A stretch of 64,000 nt of DNA, taken from contig JAKLJL010000001.1 in NCBI GenBank assembly GCA_023151185.1, positions 744,001 to 808,000 of the forward strand. The letters are read 5' to 3'. This document shows, in pieces, positions 20,468 to 30,729 of this stretch. The notes beneath the pieces are model-generated. The model saw only the letters and a program-made list of their open reading frames with translations. It searched no databases and was not told the origin of the DNA. Each line of letters starts with the position of its first letter. Within the stretch, counting starts at the first letter, position 1. The DNA is from Bacteroidota bacterium (lineage in GTDB: Bacteria; Bacteroidota; JABWAT01). The position numbers and the translations under genes are program-made.

Positions 20468-21321
20468 GAATTTCAGATATCCTTCAGAAGAAAACCCGAA
20501 CCTTTTCCTTTGAGTTTTTCCCGCCGAAAACAGATGCAGGATACCAGACTCTGTTCAATACCCTGAAAAAGCTTAAACCGCTGAACCCGGATTTTGTCTC
20601 GGTAACCTACGGTGCCGGTGGTTCAAACCGGCAGAATTCCTTTGATCTGGTAGACAAAATAAAAAATGAAATCGGCCTTGAGGTGATGGCTCATTTTACC
20701 TGTGTCGGGCATTCGGTCACTGACCTTCAGCCCTCTCTCGATGAACTGAAACGCAGGGGTATTGATAACATCCTGGCACTGAGAGGTGATCCGCCCAAAA
20801 ACCAGCCTGACTGGTCTCCGTCACCGGATTCTTACCAGTTTGCCTCTGACCTGGTGAGGCACATCCGGATCGGAGGACATTTTTGTATTGGAGTTGCCGG
20901 TTATCCTGAAGTTCATCCGCAGGCAGAAAGCCGTCAGAAAGATCTTGAAAACCTGAAGCGAAAGGTGGATGAAGGGGCCGATTTTGTCATCACCCAGCTT
21001 TTCTTTAATAACGAGGATTATTTCCGGTTTGTAGATGACGCTGCAAAAGTCGGGGTTTTTTGCCGGATTATCCCCGGAATTATGCCGATTACGGCTTACA
21101 GCCAGATTAAACGTTTTTCCGAAATGGGAGGAGCCAAGGTTCCGGAGTCACTGGTGACTTCTTTAACCGAAGTTGAAACAGATGCAACTGAAGTGGCCCT
21201 TGTCGGTCTTGAATATGCCATGAACCAATGCCGGAATCTGCTTGACCGCGGTGCTCCCGGACTTCATTTCTACACCCTGAACAAATCTGCCGCCACACGG
21301 CTGATTTTTGAGAATCTGTGA
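20464..21321 (+). CDS. metF: 5,10-methylenetetrahydrofolate reductase
   Basis: FSFEFFPPKT, VSVTYGAGGSNR, ALRGDPP, QLFFNNEDYFRF; GTG start. Confidence 0.95.
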   Translation: MRISDILQKKTRTFSFEFFPPKTDAGYQTLFNTLKKLKPLNPDFVSVTYGAGGSNRQNSFDLVDKIKNEIGLEVMAHFTCVGHSVTDLQPSLDELKRRGIDNILALRGDPPKNQPDWSPSPDSYQFASDLVRHIRIGGHFCIGVAGYPEVHPQAESRQKDLENLKRKVDEGADFVITQLFFNNEDYFRFVDDAAKVGVFCRIIPGIMPITAYSQIKRFSEMGGAKVPESLVTSLTEVETDATEVALVGLEYAMNQCRNLLDRGAPGLHFYTLNKSAATRLIFENL

Positions 21322-21328
21322 GTTACTG

Positions 21329-22906
21329 ATGAAACGGGATGCCCTGATCCGAAGAACCATTTTTCTCTCAATTCCCCTGTTCCTCTGGGGGATTTCGGTC
21401 TGGTTTTTTTCGGGATCTTACCTGGATCAGGCTGTTGTACATCTGGGACGGATCAGTAACTGGGCCTCATTCATGCTCCGGAATGACCCGGTCTACCATC
21501 AGGCAAAATCGGCCAAAGAGCTGTCCTATATCCCCATATCCACAAAAAAGGCATTTAACTCGTATGTTATCAAATTTCCCATCTCTTTTTACGGATTTTA
21601 TAATACCGAGAAATTTCTAAGGGTCAGATCACCGCTTTCTGAACTGAAAAGCCTGCCGGAAATGCTGGAGTGGGAACCACCAATTTATGTGGATGGCGAT
21701 TCGATCAGATGGGCTAAGGGAGTTACCGCAGAAAATACCACGGTCGTGTACGTCCGTTCAGATCTTAGCACAGCACCTGGCAAACAGATAAGTCTGATTC
21801 TTTCTCAGGAACTGGCCGATTATGACGAGGTTTTCTGGTTATTTTTCTGGGGGTCAGCCGTATTCTTCCTTGTCGTTTCGATTGTGGCTGTTTCATCCTA
21901 CAAATACACAACGGGTACCCTGATTTCACAAATCAGTAAGCTGAACCGGGCAGTCAGGCCCGGGACTTCAGGCAACATCGCCATTCCGTCAGAATTGCTG
22001 GATTCCCGGTTTGATCAGGTAAAAGGTCTTGCAGATGCTCTGAACTCTGCATTTCTTGCCCAGGCTGAACTCAGTCACAAAATTCAGACAACCGGTCATG
22101 AACTGATTGCCCAGGCAGACTATCTGAACCAGTTTATAACTGGTCAGCAGAAATCGTTCAACGAGTTTAGTCTGAACCTGTCAGAAGTCAGCGCCTCGGC
22201 CAATCAGATTGCCAAATCATCCGAAAATATCACAGCCCTGGCAAGAACCATCAACTCGCAGACTCAGGAAAATAAACGGAAAATTGATTCTGCCAGCCTT
22301 ACCATGACAGACATGGTTACCCGGATGGATAAAATTCAGGAAAATACCGCAGCGTTTCTGGAATTGCTTCAGAAAAATATTGAGGAAATTGAGGCGATTA
22401 CCCGCATTGCAGATGTGATCAACCAGATGAATGAAAACCTGAAACTGATCAGTTTCAATGCCCAGCTTGAGGCAGCCGGTGACCGTAAGCAGATCCTCCG
22501 CTTCCAGGTTGTCGCCGAAGAAGTCAGGGATCTGGCCAAAAATGTTGAAGAAACTCTGAAAAAGATCAAACATCAACTTGCCGATATTATTGATAAAAGC
22601 CGGGAATCCGGGGTAATTTTCTCGGATGTGAACCAGTTGGTTGCCGAAGGAACCCATAAACTGCATGATGTGGAATCGGTCATTCAGGTTCTTGAAAAGT
22701 CACATACCCAAACCCTGAAATCGGTTAAAACGATTACAACCTCTGCTGCCGAACAGCTTTCTGCCCTTTCCCAGATTGCTCAGGCTATGAACCAGATGAG
22801 GATGGATTCTGATCATTTAAGTCAGTCGATTACCCATCTTTCCGGAAGAACCCGGGAACTGAAACAAAACGGTCAGAATCTGGCCGATTTAATGACGGAG
22901 CTCTGA
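21329..22906 (+). CDS. Membrane sensor with divergent methyl-accepting chemotaxis-like signalling domain
   Basis: Two TM segments flanking an extracytoplasmic region of about 150 aa, then long coiled coil with INQMNENLKLISFNAQLEAAGDRKQILRFQVVAEEVRDLAKNV, resembling an MCP hairpin tip. MKRDALIRR at 21329 is the likely start. Confidence 0.75.
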   Translation: MKRDALIRRTIFLSIPLFLWGISVWFFSGSYLDQAVVHLGRISNWASFMLRNDPVYHQAKSAKELSYIPISTKKAFNSYVIKFPISFYGFYNTEKFLRVRSPLSELKSLPEMLEWEPPIYVDGDSIRWAKGVTAENTTVVYVRSDLSTAPGKQISLILSQELADYDEVFWLFFWGSAVFFLVVSIVAVSSYKYTTGTLISQISKLNRAVRPGTSGNIAIPSELLDSRFDQVKGLADALNSAFLAQAELSHKIQTTGHELIAQADYLNQFITGQQKSFNEFSLNLSEVSASANQIAKSSENITALARTINSQTQENKRKIDSASLTMTDMVTRMDKIQENTAAFLELLQKNIEEIEAITRIADVINQMNENLKLISFNAQLEAAGDRKQILRFQVVAEEVRDLAKNVEETLKKIKHQLADIIDKSRESGVIFSDVNQLVAEGTHKLHDVESVIQVLEKSHTQTLKSVKTITTSAAEQLSALSQIAQAMNQMRMDSDHLSQSITHLSGRTRELKQNGQNLADLMTEL

Positions 22907-23803
22907 ATGACCCCCTATTTTTCTCTCACGTCATTTTTTCTCGCAGGACTTTTCCTGTTGTCCTCCTGCCGGCAGGAGAAAAAGGAGCTTACTTTTGGTT
23001 TCATCCCGGCAAGCCAGATCGAAGAAGTTGAAATTGTTGGTGACAGTCTCTGTTCAGAACTCTCTGCCCGGACGGGATTGGACATCCATGCTTTTGTTGC
23101 TCCTGATTATTCATCCCTGATCGAAGCGATCCGGACCCGCCACGTGGATTTGGCCTGGCTTGCACCGATGAGTTTTGTTGAAGCTGAGCAGGTGGTTGCG
23201 CAAAAACCGCTTCTGACCTCAGTCAGGCAGGGAAACCCCTTTTTTTATGCAGCTTTGTTTGTCAGAACCGATTCGGGAATCCGGTCGGTTGGGGATATGA
23301 AAGGCAAACGGATGGGCTGGACCGACCCGACCAGTACAGCCGGCCGGATTTTCCCTGAATTCGAATTACGGAAAATGGGAATTGACCCCGGGGTATTTTT
23401 CTCGGAAATCCGGTATGTTGGCGGACATGACCGTGCAGTCCGTGCAGTACTTGAGGGTGATGTTGATGTAGCCGCAAGTTTTGCCAATGATACACTGAAC
23501 CATGACAATGCCTGGCATCAGTTTTTAAAGGAATCAGGGCAGGTATCGTCCATCCGGCCGGTTTTATATACGAAACCGATTCCGGGTGATGTGATTACCT
23601 GTTCACTGCCGGTTTTTGAAAAAAGGGGAGAAGAGGTTGAACGGCTGATAGCTGAACTCAAGGCATTTTCTGAAACACCGGCGGGGAAACGCCTGATCAG
23701 AAAACTCAACCGGACCGATTCTTTAGTCCCGGTCCGGCTGGAAATGTATGAAACAGTCAGGGAAGCTGCAAAACTGGTTTTAAACCAGGGTGCCGGTCAC
23801 TGA
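22907..23803 (+). CDS. PhnD-like phosphate/phosphonate-type periplasmic binding lipoprotein
   Basis: Lipobox LLSSC; LTFGFIPASQIEEV...HVDLAWLAPMSFVEA...RMGWTDPTSTAGRIFPEFELRKMGIDP. Starts directly after the sensor stop codon. Confidence 0.85.
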   Translation: MTPYFSLTSFFLAGLFLLSSCRQEKKELTFGFIPASQIEEVEIVGDSLCSELSARTGLDIHAFVAPDYSSLIEAIRTRHVDLAWLAPMSFVEAEQVVAQKPLLTSVRQGNPFFYAALFVRTDSGIRSVGDMKGKRMGWTDPTSTAGRIFPEFELRKMGIDPGVFFSEIRYVGGHDRAVRAVLEGDVDVAASFANDTLNHDNAWHQFLKESGQVSSIRPVLYTKPIPGDVITCSLPVFEKRGEEVERLIAELKAFSETPAGKRLIRKLNRTDSLVPVRLEMYETVREAAKLVLNQGAGH

Positions 23804-24366
23804 AGTTTTTTCAGGAAATCAATGACTGACGGATCGTCCCATTGGGCAGATCCAAGGTGGAATGCAGCAAGTTTTCCTTCCTTATCGATAATGTAGGTTG
23901 CAGGAATGCCCTCTGTCATGAAATCTGAAGGATATTCACCTTCGGCCAGAAATGCGGGTAACCGGCTGTCAATCGGTTTAAAGAATGAAGTAACCTCATC
24001 GGCTGATTCATTCGAGACCAGCAGAAATTTGACATCAAGTCCCTGCTCTGTCAGTTTTTCAATAGAAGGCAGTTCCATTTTGCACGGCGGGCACCAGGTT
24101 GCCCAGAGATTCAGGAAAATCACTTTTCCCTTGAAATCAGACAGAAGGACTTTTTCACCGGCCAGAGTTTTTAATTCCCAGTTCAGTTCAACCGGCTGAC
24201 CTGATTTTGGGTGGGTTCCCGGTGACAGATCCGGGGATCCAAGCCCGGAGATATACTCCATTTTGGTTTTATTGTCACCCGGAACTGTCTGGTCCGAATT
24301 TTTATCACAGGCGGTTACCAGAGCAAGAGTAAAAAAAGCTAGTAAAGACAAACGAAAAGCAGACAT
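23797..24366 (-). CDS. TlpA/ResA-like thioredoxin-fold lipoprotein
   Basis: WATWCPPCKMELPSIEKL; lipobox ALVTAC. Start at MSAFRLSLL (24366) preferred over the 24606 ORF start. Confidence 0.88.
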   Translation of the reverse strand: MSAFRLSLLAFFTLALVTACDKNSDQTVPGDNKTKMEYISGLGSPDLSPGTHPKSGQPVELNWELKTLAGEKVLLSDFKGKVIFLNLWATWCPPCKMELPSIEKLTEQGLDVKFLLVSNESADEVTSFFKPIDSRLPAFLAEGEYPSDFMTEGIPATYIIDKEGKLAAFHLGSAQWDDPSVIDFLKKLQ

Positions 24367-24433
24367 TGGGTTGGTTCTCCTTAAAAATGCCAAAATTACA
24401 CACTGAACATTCCGAAACAAACCGGAGGGGAAT

Positions 24434-25696
24434 TTGGGTATCGCAGTTACCCTGACCGGAAATCTGGTTTTTGAAAACAAAATTGAACGGAAAACGGTAT
24501 TTTTCTCTTCGGAAACCGGACTTATTGAACAGATCACCGATCCGGTTTCCCAACCGGATGTGGAGTATTCAGAAGATTGTCTGGTTTTTCCGGGATTTGG
24601 AGACATTCACATTCATGCCCGGGAGGATGTAACGGGTAAACACGTTTACAAGGAAGATTTTTTTTCCGCCGGCATGGCGGCACTGAATGGCGGTGTCGTT
24701 CATGTTGCGGATATGCCCAATAATCCCGTTCCGCCAACCGATGAGCCGACTTATCAGTCCAAACAGGATCTAACCCAAAAATCACCGGTTCACATCACCC
24801 TCTACGCCGGTATCGGACCGGAAACCAGGCCACTCAAGTATCCGGTGCCCTACAAGGTCTTTATGGGACCTTCAATTGGCGAACTATTCTTTAAATCCAA
24901 TGAAAGTCTGGAGGAAACCATCAGGCAGTATGAAGGCCAGTCTGTCAGTTTTCATTGCGAGGATCCCGAAATTCTTGAGGCCTGCAAAAGTCAGCCCGAT
25001 CATGAAGACCGCAGGCCGGTTTCAGCAGAGATTACCGCAACCGGATTTGCCATTTACCTGATTGAAAGATACAGGCTAAAAGGGAAACTGTGTCATTATT
25101 CTTCAGGTGAGGGCCTTCGTTCGATTATTTCTGCCCGGAAGGCGGGACTTCCGGTTACCTGTGAAGTCACACCAACCCATCTCTTTTTTGACCGGACCTT
25201 CATTACCCCAGAAAACCACCGGTGGCTTCAGATGAACCCACCCCTGCGTTCACCAGAAGACAGGAAAATTTTACTCGATGCAGTAAGGTCGGGTCTGATT
25301 GACTACCTCGCCACTGATCATGCTCCGCACAGCAGGGAAGAAAAGGAAAAGGGAATTTCGGGAGTTTCTCACCTGGATACCTATGGCGCATTTGTAACCT
25401 GGTTGATGAAGTCTGAATCTGTTTCTGCAGAAACCATCCGGAAAATCTGCAGTGAAAATCCGGGTCAATTCGTTAATCCATACCTGAATTCACGGTACGG
25501 ATTGGGTTTTGGGAGGATTTCACCCGGTTGGTCAGCAAGTTTTTCGGTAATTAATTTTAAAAAACCCTATCTTGTTTCGAAAGATAAAATCAAATCCAGG
25601 TCCGGATGGTCACCGTTTGAAGGAATGACTTTTCCCGGTTCAGTCGAAGATGCCTGGTTTCACGGACGCCGCCGCCACCAATTCGGGGAATTCTGA
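24434..25696 (+). CDS. Dihydroorotase-like amidohydrolase
   Basis: GFGDIHIHARED, CEVTPTHLFF, YLATDHAPHSREEK. Confidence 0.82.
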   Translation: MGIAVTLTGNLVFENKIERKTVFFSSETGLIEQITDPVSQPDVEYSEDCLVFPGFGDIHIHAREDVTGKHVYKEDFFSAGMAALNGGVVHVADMPNNPVPPTDEPTYQSKQDLTQKSPVHITLYAGIGPETRPLKYPVPYKVFMGPSIGELFFKSNESLEETIRQYEGQSVSFHCEDPEILEACKSQPDHEDRRPVSAEITATGFAIYLIERYRLKGKLCHYSSGEGLRSIISARKAGLPVTCEVTPTHLFFDRTFITPENHRWLQMNPPLRSPEDRKILLDAVRSGLIDYLATDHAPHSREEKEKGISGVSHLDTYGAFVTWLMKSESVSAETIRKICSENPGQFVNPYLNSRYGLGFGRISPGWSASFSVINFKKPYLVSKDKIKSRSGWSPFEGMTFPGSVEDAWFHGRRRHQFGEF

Positions 25697-27147
25697 TGGG
25701 TCAGTTTCTTGAGTGGGTTACCCGCCTCAACTATGATCAATACCGGTTTGCAGATGCAGATTCCCGCCGGATCCGCAACCATGAACTGATTGGATTTCTG
25801 GTCGGTTTGGGAATCAGTCCGGTCAGGAAAAATGCAGTCGGGTTTAGTTTCGAAGGCCGGAAGATTGAGCATTTATCCTGGGGCCGCGGCCCAGTCTCCA
25901 TTTTACTCTGGAGTCAGATGCATGGCAATGAGCCCACTGCAACTCTGGCCCTGCTGGATCTTTTATCCTTTTTACATCAGGAAAAGGACAGTCCGTTTTG
26001 CCAATGGCTGTCCGGAAAAGTAACCCTTCATCTGGTTCCGATGCTGAATCCGGATGGAGCAGAACGGTTTACCCGGCGGAATGCACTGGGCATTGATCTG
26101 AACCGGGATGCACTCGATCTGGTGAGCCCTGAAAGCCGGTTTTTAAAAGCGGTCAAAGACCAGGTTAACCCGGTTTGGGGATTTAACCTTCACGATCAGA
26201 ATCCAAGATACAGTGTAGGATCATCCGGGAAACCGGCCATGCTGAGTTTGCTGGCGCCTGCCTTTGACCGGGAACGCAGGGATAATGAAAACCGGCTGAG
26301 GGCAAAAAAACTGACCGGCTTTCTCCGGCAGCAGGCCGAATTGCGCATCGGACCCCATGTCGGAAAATATGACGACGCCTTTGGAGCCCGGTGTTTTGGG
26401 GATAATATGCAGAAATGGGGAGTTTCAACCATTCTGATTGAGTCCGGCGGGTGGTACCAAAGTCCGGAAAAGGCAAAAATCAGAGAATTGAATTTCCGGT
26501 TGTTTCTGGCTGCCTTCGAGGCTATTGCATCCGGTGAGGTCGATCAGTTCCCGGTTGAATGGTATGAGACGATTCCCTTTAACGGACCGCTCCTGCCGGA
26601 GCTTAAACTGGAACGGACTTTCCTTGCTGACCGCCGGGTTGCAGAGCCTGTCCTGACCGATCTGGCCATCAACTACCCGCCAATGAATGACCTGGTCACA
26701 GGGAAGGAACAAATGGTGGGAGTGATTGCAGATGTCGGCGATCTGCATACAGTTCCGTCAATGGCAACGCTTGATTTTTCTTCGTGGATTTTAGAGCCAA
26801 TGCGGGCTAATTTTATGCCGATGCCTGTCACGACCGATGTGGTAAAACGGTCTGTCATGGAAGGAATAGATACTTTCTTTTATCCGGCGGCAACTGATCC
26901 CAAACGATTGAAATCACAGATTGCACTTTCGGTGAATCTGCACCGTGAAGATTTTCATTTTGACCATAACACCACGTCACTTCTTCCCGGTGAACGGGCT
27001 TCTTTCAGGATTCTGGATAAAGCCACCGGCGAGGTGGCAGCGATCTGGATTAATGGATTTGAAGTATACAGCCGGGAAAGAGGTTGGCAACAAGGTGTGC
27101 CCTGGGTGATGCCAAACCACGTCAGGGCACTGGAAGTTGAACTCTGA
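25696..27147 (+). CDS. M14 family zinc carboxypeptidase-like protein
   Basis: QMHGNEPTAT (HxxE), NPDGAERFTRRNALGIDLNRD, FNLHDQ. Start overlaps the previous stop (TGATG). Confidence 0.82.
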   Translation: MGQFLEWVTRLNYDQYRFADADSRRIRNHELIGFLVGLGISPVRKNAVGFSFEGRKIEHLSWGRGPVSILLWSQMHGNEPTATLALLDLLSFLHQEKDSPFCQWLSGKVTLHLVPMLNPDGAERFTRRNALGIDLNRDALDLVSPESRFLKAVKDQVNPVWGFNLHDQNPRYSVGSSGKPAMLSLLAPAFDRERRDNENRLRAKKLTGFLRQQAELRIGPHVGKYDDAFGARCFGDNMQKWGVSTILIESGGWYQSPEKAKIRELNFRLFLAAFEAIASGEVDQFPVEWYETIPFNGPLLPELKLERTFLADRRVAEPVLTDLAINYPPMNDLVTGKEQMVGVIADVGDLHTVPSMATLDFSSWILEPMRANFMPMPVTTDVVKRSVMEGIDTFFYPAATDPKRLKSQIALSVNLHREDFHFDHNTTSLLPGERASFRILDKATGEVAAIWINGFEVYSRERGWQQGVPWVMPNHVRALEVEL

Positions 27148-27148
27148 T

Positions 27149-27673
27149 TTATTCTGCCGGCTCTGAAACCGGTTCTGCCGGTTTTCTGCTTTCCAGAAAG
27201 GCAAGAATTAGAAGCAAAATAATTCCGCTGGTAATGCACATATCGGCGTAATTGAAAATAGCCGTCCTTACATAACCAAAACCCACGTTCAGAAAGTCTA
27301 CAACTGCCCCGTCTCTGAAAAACCGGTCGATCACATTACCCGCACCGCCCGATATTATAAAGGTAAAAGCCAGCACTTTTCCGAATGACTGGTTTTCAAG
27401 GTCCCTCCAGACGTAGACGCCAAGTCCGATCAGAAAAATCAAAACGACGATGTTAAAAACCAAAAAACGGATCTCAGCCGGCCATTCAGATCCAAGAGAA
27501 AAGGCAACCCCTGAATTTTCGACGTATACAACCCGCAGGATGTCATAGAAATACGAAGTAACCACTCCGTATTCAAGAGTTGTTCTGGCGATCCATTTTG
27601 TTAACTGATCGAACAGGAGGTTGAATATAACAACCAGGGATAAAATACGGATGTGGCGGGATGTGAGTGTCAT
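27149..27673 (-). CDS. lspA: Lipoprotein signal peptidase (signal peptidase II)
   Basis: FDQLTKWIA, VENSGVAFSL, GGAGNVIDRFFRDGAVVDF, AIFNYADMCI; four TM helices. Confidence 0.93.
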   Translation of the reverse strand: MTLTSRHIRILSLVVIFNLLFDQLTKWIARTTLEYGVVTSYFYDILRVVYVENSGVAFSLGSEWPAEIRFLVFNIVVLIFLIGLGVYVWRDLENQSFGKVLAFTFIISGGAGNVIDRFFRDGAVVDFLNVGFGYVRTAIFNYADMCITSGIILLLILAFLESRKPAEPVSEPAE

Positions 27674-27801
27674 ATATTTCCGGTCAGGTTATAAAAGTTC
27701 AAAAATATTGTATTCCGTCATCTAAGTCCATTTTGGCACGGCGAATTCGCAGTTTGCCCGATCTTCCGTATTTTTACAGTTTTCACGGTTCCAGAGTTCC
27801 C

Positions 27802-30699
27802 ATGGCAGAATCACCGGTTCGGATTGCACTGATCCATTTTTTTATGACGGGTCCTTCGTTGAAGTATGACCAATGCTTCCAGTTTGGAATCCGGATCATT
27901 TCTGATCAGATGCAGCTTCCGGTGACCAGAATCCAAACCTTTCCGGTTACCCGGCCAATCACCGAAACTGTTCTCAGAGAATCCGGGTACAAACCCTCCG
28001 AAACTGAAAATCTGCCTTCTTTTTCTTCCTCAGTTGCTGACCTCAGAGAACTTGCAGCGTCCTGTGACTATCTTTATTTCTTTGGCGGACAGCATGAACA
28101 GGAATGGCTTAAAAACCAGTTTCCGTCACTCTGGCCGGATAAAATCCTGAACTTAAAACTGGCTGCCCAGCTTTTATTTCCTTTCCTGGATAAATTTACC
28201 CTGAAGACTCTTGAAAAACTTTCCGGTGTTTCCAGGCAGAGCCCACGGCTGGATATGGAAAGCAGTTTAACCGTCCTGACGGGATTTCTTAAAACCTGCT
28301 ACCTCAAATATCAGTCAGATGAGAAGGTCCGGTTTTTTATCAGCAGGTGCCGGGCTCTAACTTCGCCCGATCCGCTTCATTACTTTCTGGGATCCCTCAT
28401 TCCGGACCTTGACCGGTTTCAGGCCTTCCAGCTCAGTCAGCCTGATTTGCTCATGTCTGTTCCCGACCAGGTTGCCGGAATTGAACTGTATTTTAAACAA
28501 CAGCTACGGCTTAAAAGCATTCCGCTGAATCTTCTGCCCGAAACTGAAGACAAAATTGCTTTCCGCCCGGTCTCACCGGCTGTTATCCGTGATTATTTTG
28601 ATTCCGGAAAATTGGGACGGGGAACTGATGGATTTGACCGGCGGGATTCACAGGTCGATTATGCCCTTTCGGTCACGTCTGCCATCAATCAAAAAACCGG
28701 ACTTCTGCTCGAAGCCGGGACTGGAACCGGGAAAACCCTGGGATATCTGTTGCCGGCGATGGAGTTTTTAAGGTTAAATCCCGGAAAAAGAATCATTGTT
28801 TCGACAGCGATGAAAAACCTCCAGCATCAGATATTCTGGAAGGAAATTCAACGGATTAAATCTTTTTTCCCTCAGGCTTTCAGGGATCTGCAGGTGTCGG
28901 TTCTGAAGGGCAAATCCAACTACGTCTGTCTGGGGCATCTCAAGAAAAAACTGATACAGACCTGGAATGAGGAACTGTTCAATTTTGCAAAAGATGACAC
29001 CCTGCTTTCATTATATCTGGTCCACCTTGCCGGTTACCGTCATCTGGTAGATCTGGAAAGCATCCCACAGGAAATAGTTCAGCGATTTCCTGACCTGCCT
29101 GAACTTCTTGAACAGGTGAGGTCAGACATTGTCTGTTTTAAAGGTTCCTGTGATTACGGCGGTAACTGTGTCTACGACCAAACCGTCAAAGAAGCAGAAC
29201 GGAGCCAACTGGTCATTGTCAATCATGCCAAGTTTTTCAATATGCCGCAGTTTCTGACCGATAACTGCCATGCCATTATTATAGATGAAGCCGATTTGTT
29301 TCCGGCGTATTTTAAAGGGAGTTTGTCCGTCGAAATCAATGCCTGGGAAATCAGAAAACTGATATCTTCTGCCCTGGGTAAAAAAGGCCGGCCAGGCTGG
29401 CGAAGTCAGATCAAACTGGCAAAGGGACAGGACAAACTACTGGATGCAGATGAACTGATTGACAGGATCGGGGCCGGACTTCAGAAAATTACCAGAAAAC
29501 TGCAAACACTTGCCGCCAGCCGGCAGAACTTTTATTTGCCGGATTCCGCTGAAATCACCAGTGAATATGAACTGAAGCAGGTTTTCAGTGAATTGAGTGA
29601 ACCGGTTCAGGGTCTCAATCAGCTTATGCAGGAAATCCGCCAGGAAGAAGGATTTTCAGTTCCCGTCAGGGTTCAGAGCCTCTTTGCGGTTTTTCTGTTC
29701 CGGCTCGAGACACTGGCAGCAGCCTTTAATCTGTTTTCCCGGGATTACCTCAGTAAAACCTACTGCCATTTTGCATCGGTCAGGGATCAGGACTGGACGG
29801 TGGGAAAACGGGCCGTTTATCTTCATGAACGGTTCAGGGAATGGGTTGAAGACCACTCGCCAAGCTGGATATTTACCTCGGCCACCATGACTCTGGACGG
29901 AAGCTTTGATTTTTTTACACGGGAGTTGGGTATTCCGCCAGGTGACTACGAGGAAGTCATTATTCCCTCACCCTTTCACTATCCTGAACAGGCGGCGATG
30001 GGGATTGCCGGTTGGATTCCGCCGTACACGCATCATGATTTCAGGGTTCGCCTTGAATGGAATAACCTGGTTTCGGATACCTGCGGTTATCTCTCAGCGG
30101 CAGCCAATGGCCGGACCCTGATTTTATGCACCAGTTATGAGCAGATGGAAAGTATTTTCAAGTCCATTTCCGATCCGCTGGAATCAGCAGGTATTATGGT
30201 TTACCGTCAGGATGGTGCCAGTGTCGACATCATGAACCAGTTTGCTGAAAATGAGCATTCAGTTCTCATCGGCGTAGACCGGATGTGGACAGGAGTTGAT
30301 TTCCCCGGATCAACTCTTTCTCAGGTGATTATTGTCAAGTTACCGTTTACACCGGTTGATGACCCAGAAATGAAGCACCGGCAGGTTGTTGAAGGTCAGG
30401 GCTTCTGGTCATATTACAACGGAATTGCCAAATTGAAATTCAGACAGGGAACCGGCCGGTTAATCAGGACCCGGAAGGATACGGGGATGGTTGTGGTTCT
30501 CGATTCCCGGATTTCTGCAGGGAAAAACCAGCAGTTTCTTCATAATATTCCCAATATGCCGGTTTATCCGTTTAAGAACCTTTCTGAACTTGCCGGATTT
30601 CTGCTCAGGAAAACCAGACTGGATCAGGAATTCCGCAGCAGGGAACAGGTAATTCTTCCTGTATTGAAAAAGTTTGGCGCAGATCCTGTATCTTTGTAA
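27802..30699 (+). CDS. DinG/XPD-like superfamily 2 helicase with degenerate DnaQ-like N-terminal domain
   Basis: Walker A LEAGTGTGKTLGYLLP, IIIDEADLF, Fe-S-type cysteines (YVCLGH, IVCFKGSCDYGGNC), motif VI QGTGRLIRTRKDTG. Start at MAESPVRIA (27802) preferred; ORF track 27667. Confidence 0.88.
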   Translation: MAESPVRIALIHFFMTGPSLKYDQCFQFGIRIISDQMQLPVTRIQTFPVTRPITETVLRESGYKPSETENLPSFSSSVADLRELAASCDYLYFFGGQHEQEWLKNQFPSLWPDKILNLKLAAQLLFPFLDKFTLKTLEKLSGVSRQSPRLDMESSLTVLTGFLKTCYLKYQSDEKVRFFISRCRALTSPDPLHYFLGSLIPDLDRFQAFQLSQPDLLMSVPDQVAGIELYFKQQLRLKSIPLNLLPETEDKIAFRPVSPAVIRDYFDSGKLGRGTDGFDRRDSQVDYALSVTSAINQKTGLLLEAGTGTGKTLGYLLPAMEFLRLNPGKRIIVSTAMKNLQHQIFWKEIQRIKSFFPQAFRDLQVSVLKGKSNYVCLGHLKKKLIQTWNEELFNFAKDDTLLSLYLVHLAGYRHLVDLESIPQEIVQRFPDLPELLEQVRSDIVCFKGSCDYGGNCVYDQTVKEAERSQLVIVNHAKFFNMPQFLTDNCHAIIIDEADLFPAYFKGSLSVEINAWEIRKLISSALGKKGRPGWRSQIKLAKGQDKLLDADELIDRIGAGLQKITRKLQTLAASRQNFYLPDSAEITSEYELKQVFSELSEPVQGLNQLMQEIRQEEGFSVPVRVQSLFAVFLFRLETLAAAFNLFSRDYLSKTYCHFASVRDQDWTVGKRAVYLHERFREWVEDHSPSWIFTSATMTLDGSFDFFTRELGIPPGDYEEVIIPSPFHYPEQAAMGIAGWIPPYTHHDFRVRLEWNNLVSDTCGYLSAAANGRTLILCTSYEQMESIFKSISDPLESAGIMVYRQDGASVDIMNQFAENEHSVLIGVDRMWTGVDFPGSTLSQVIIVKLPFTPVDDPEMKHRQVVEGQGFWSYYNGIAKLKFRQGTGRLIRTRKDTGMVVVLDSRISAGKNQQFLHNIPNMPVYPFKNLSELAGFLLRKTRLDQEFRSREQVILPVLKKFGADPVSL

Positions 30700-30729
30700 C
30701 CTGATTTTTAAAGTAATTCATGGAAACCT

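Noticed and set aside
22217-22666. Antisense ORF of 149 aa inside the MCP-like gene
   Set aside because: Shadow of the coiled-coil coding frame; no independent support.
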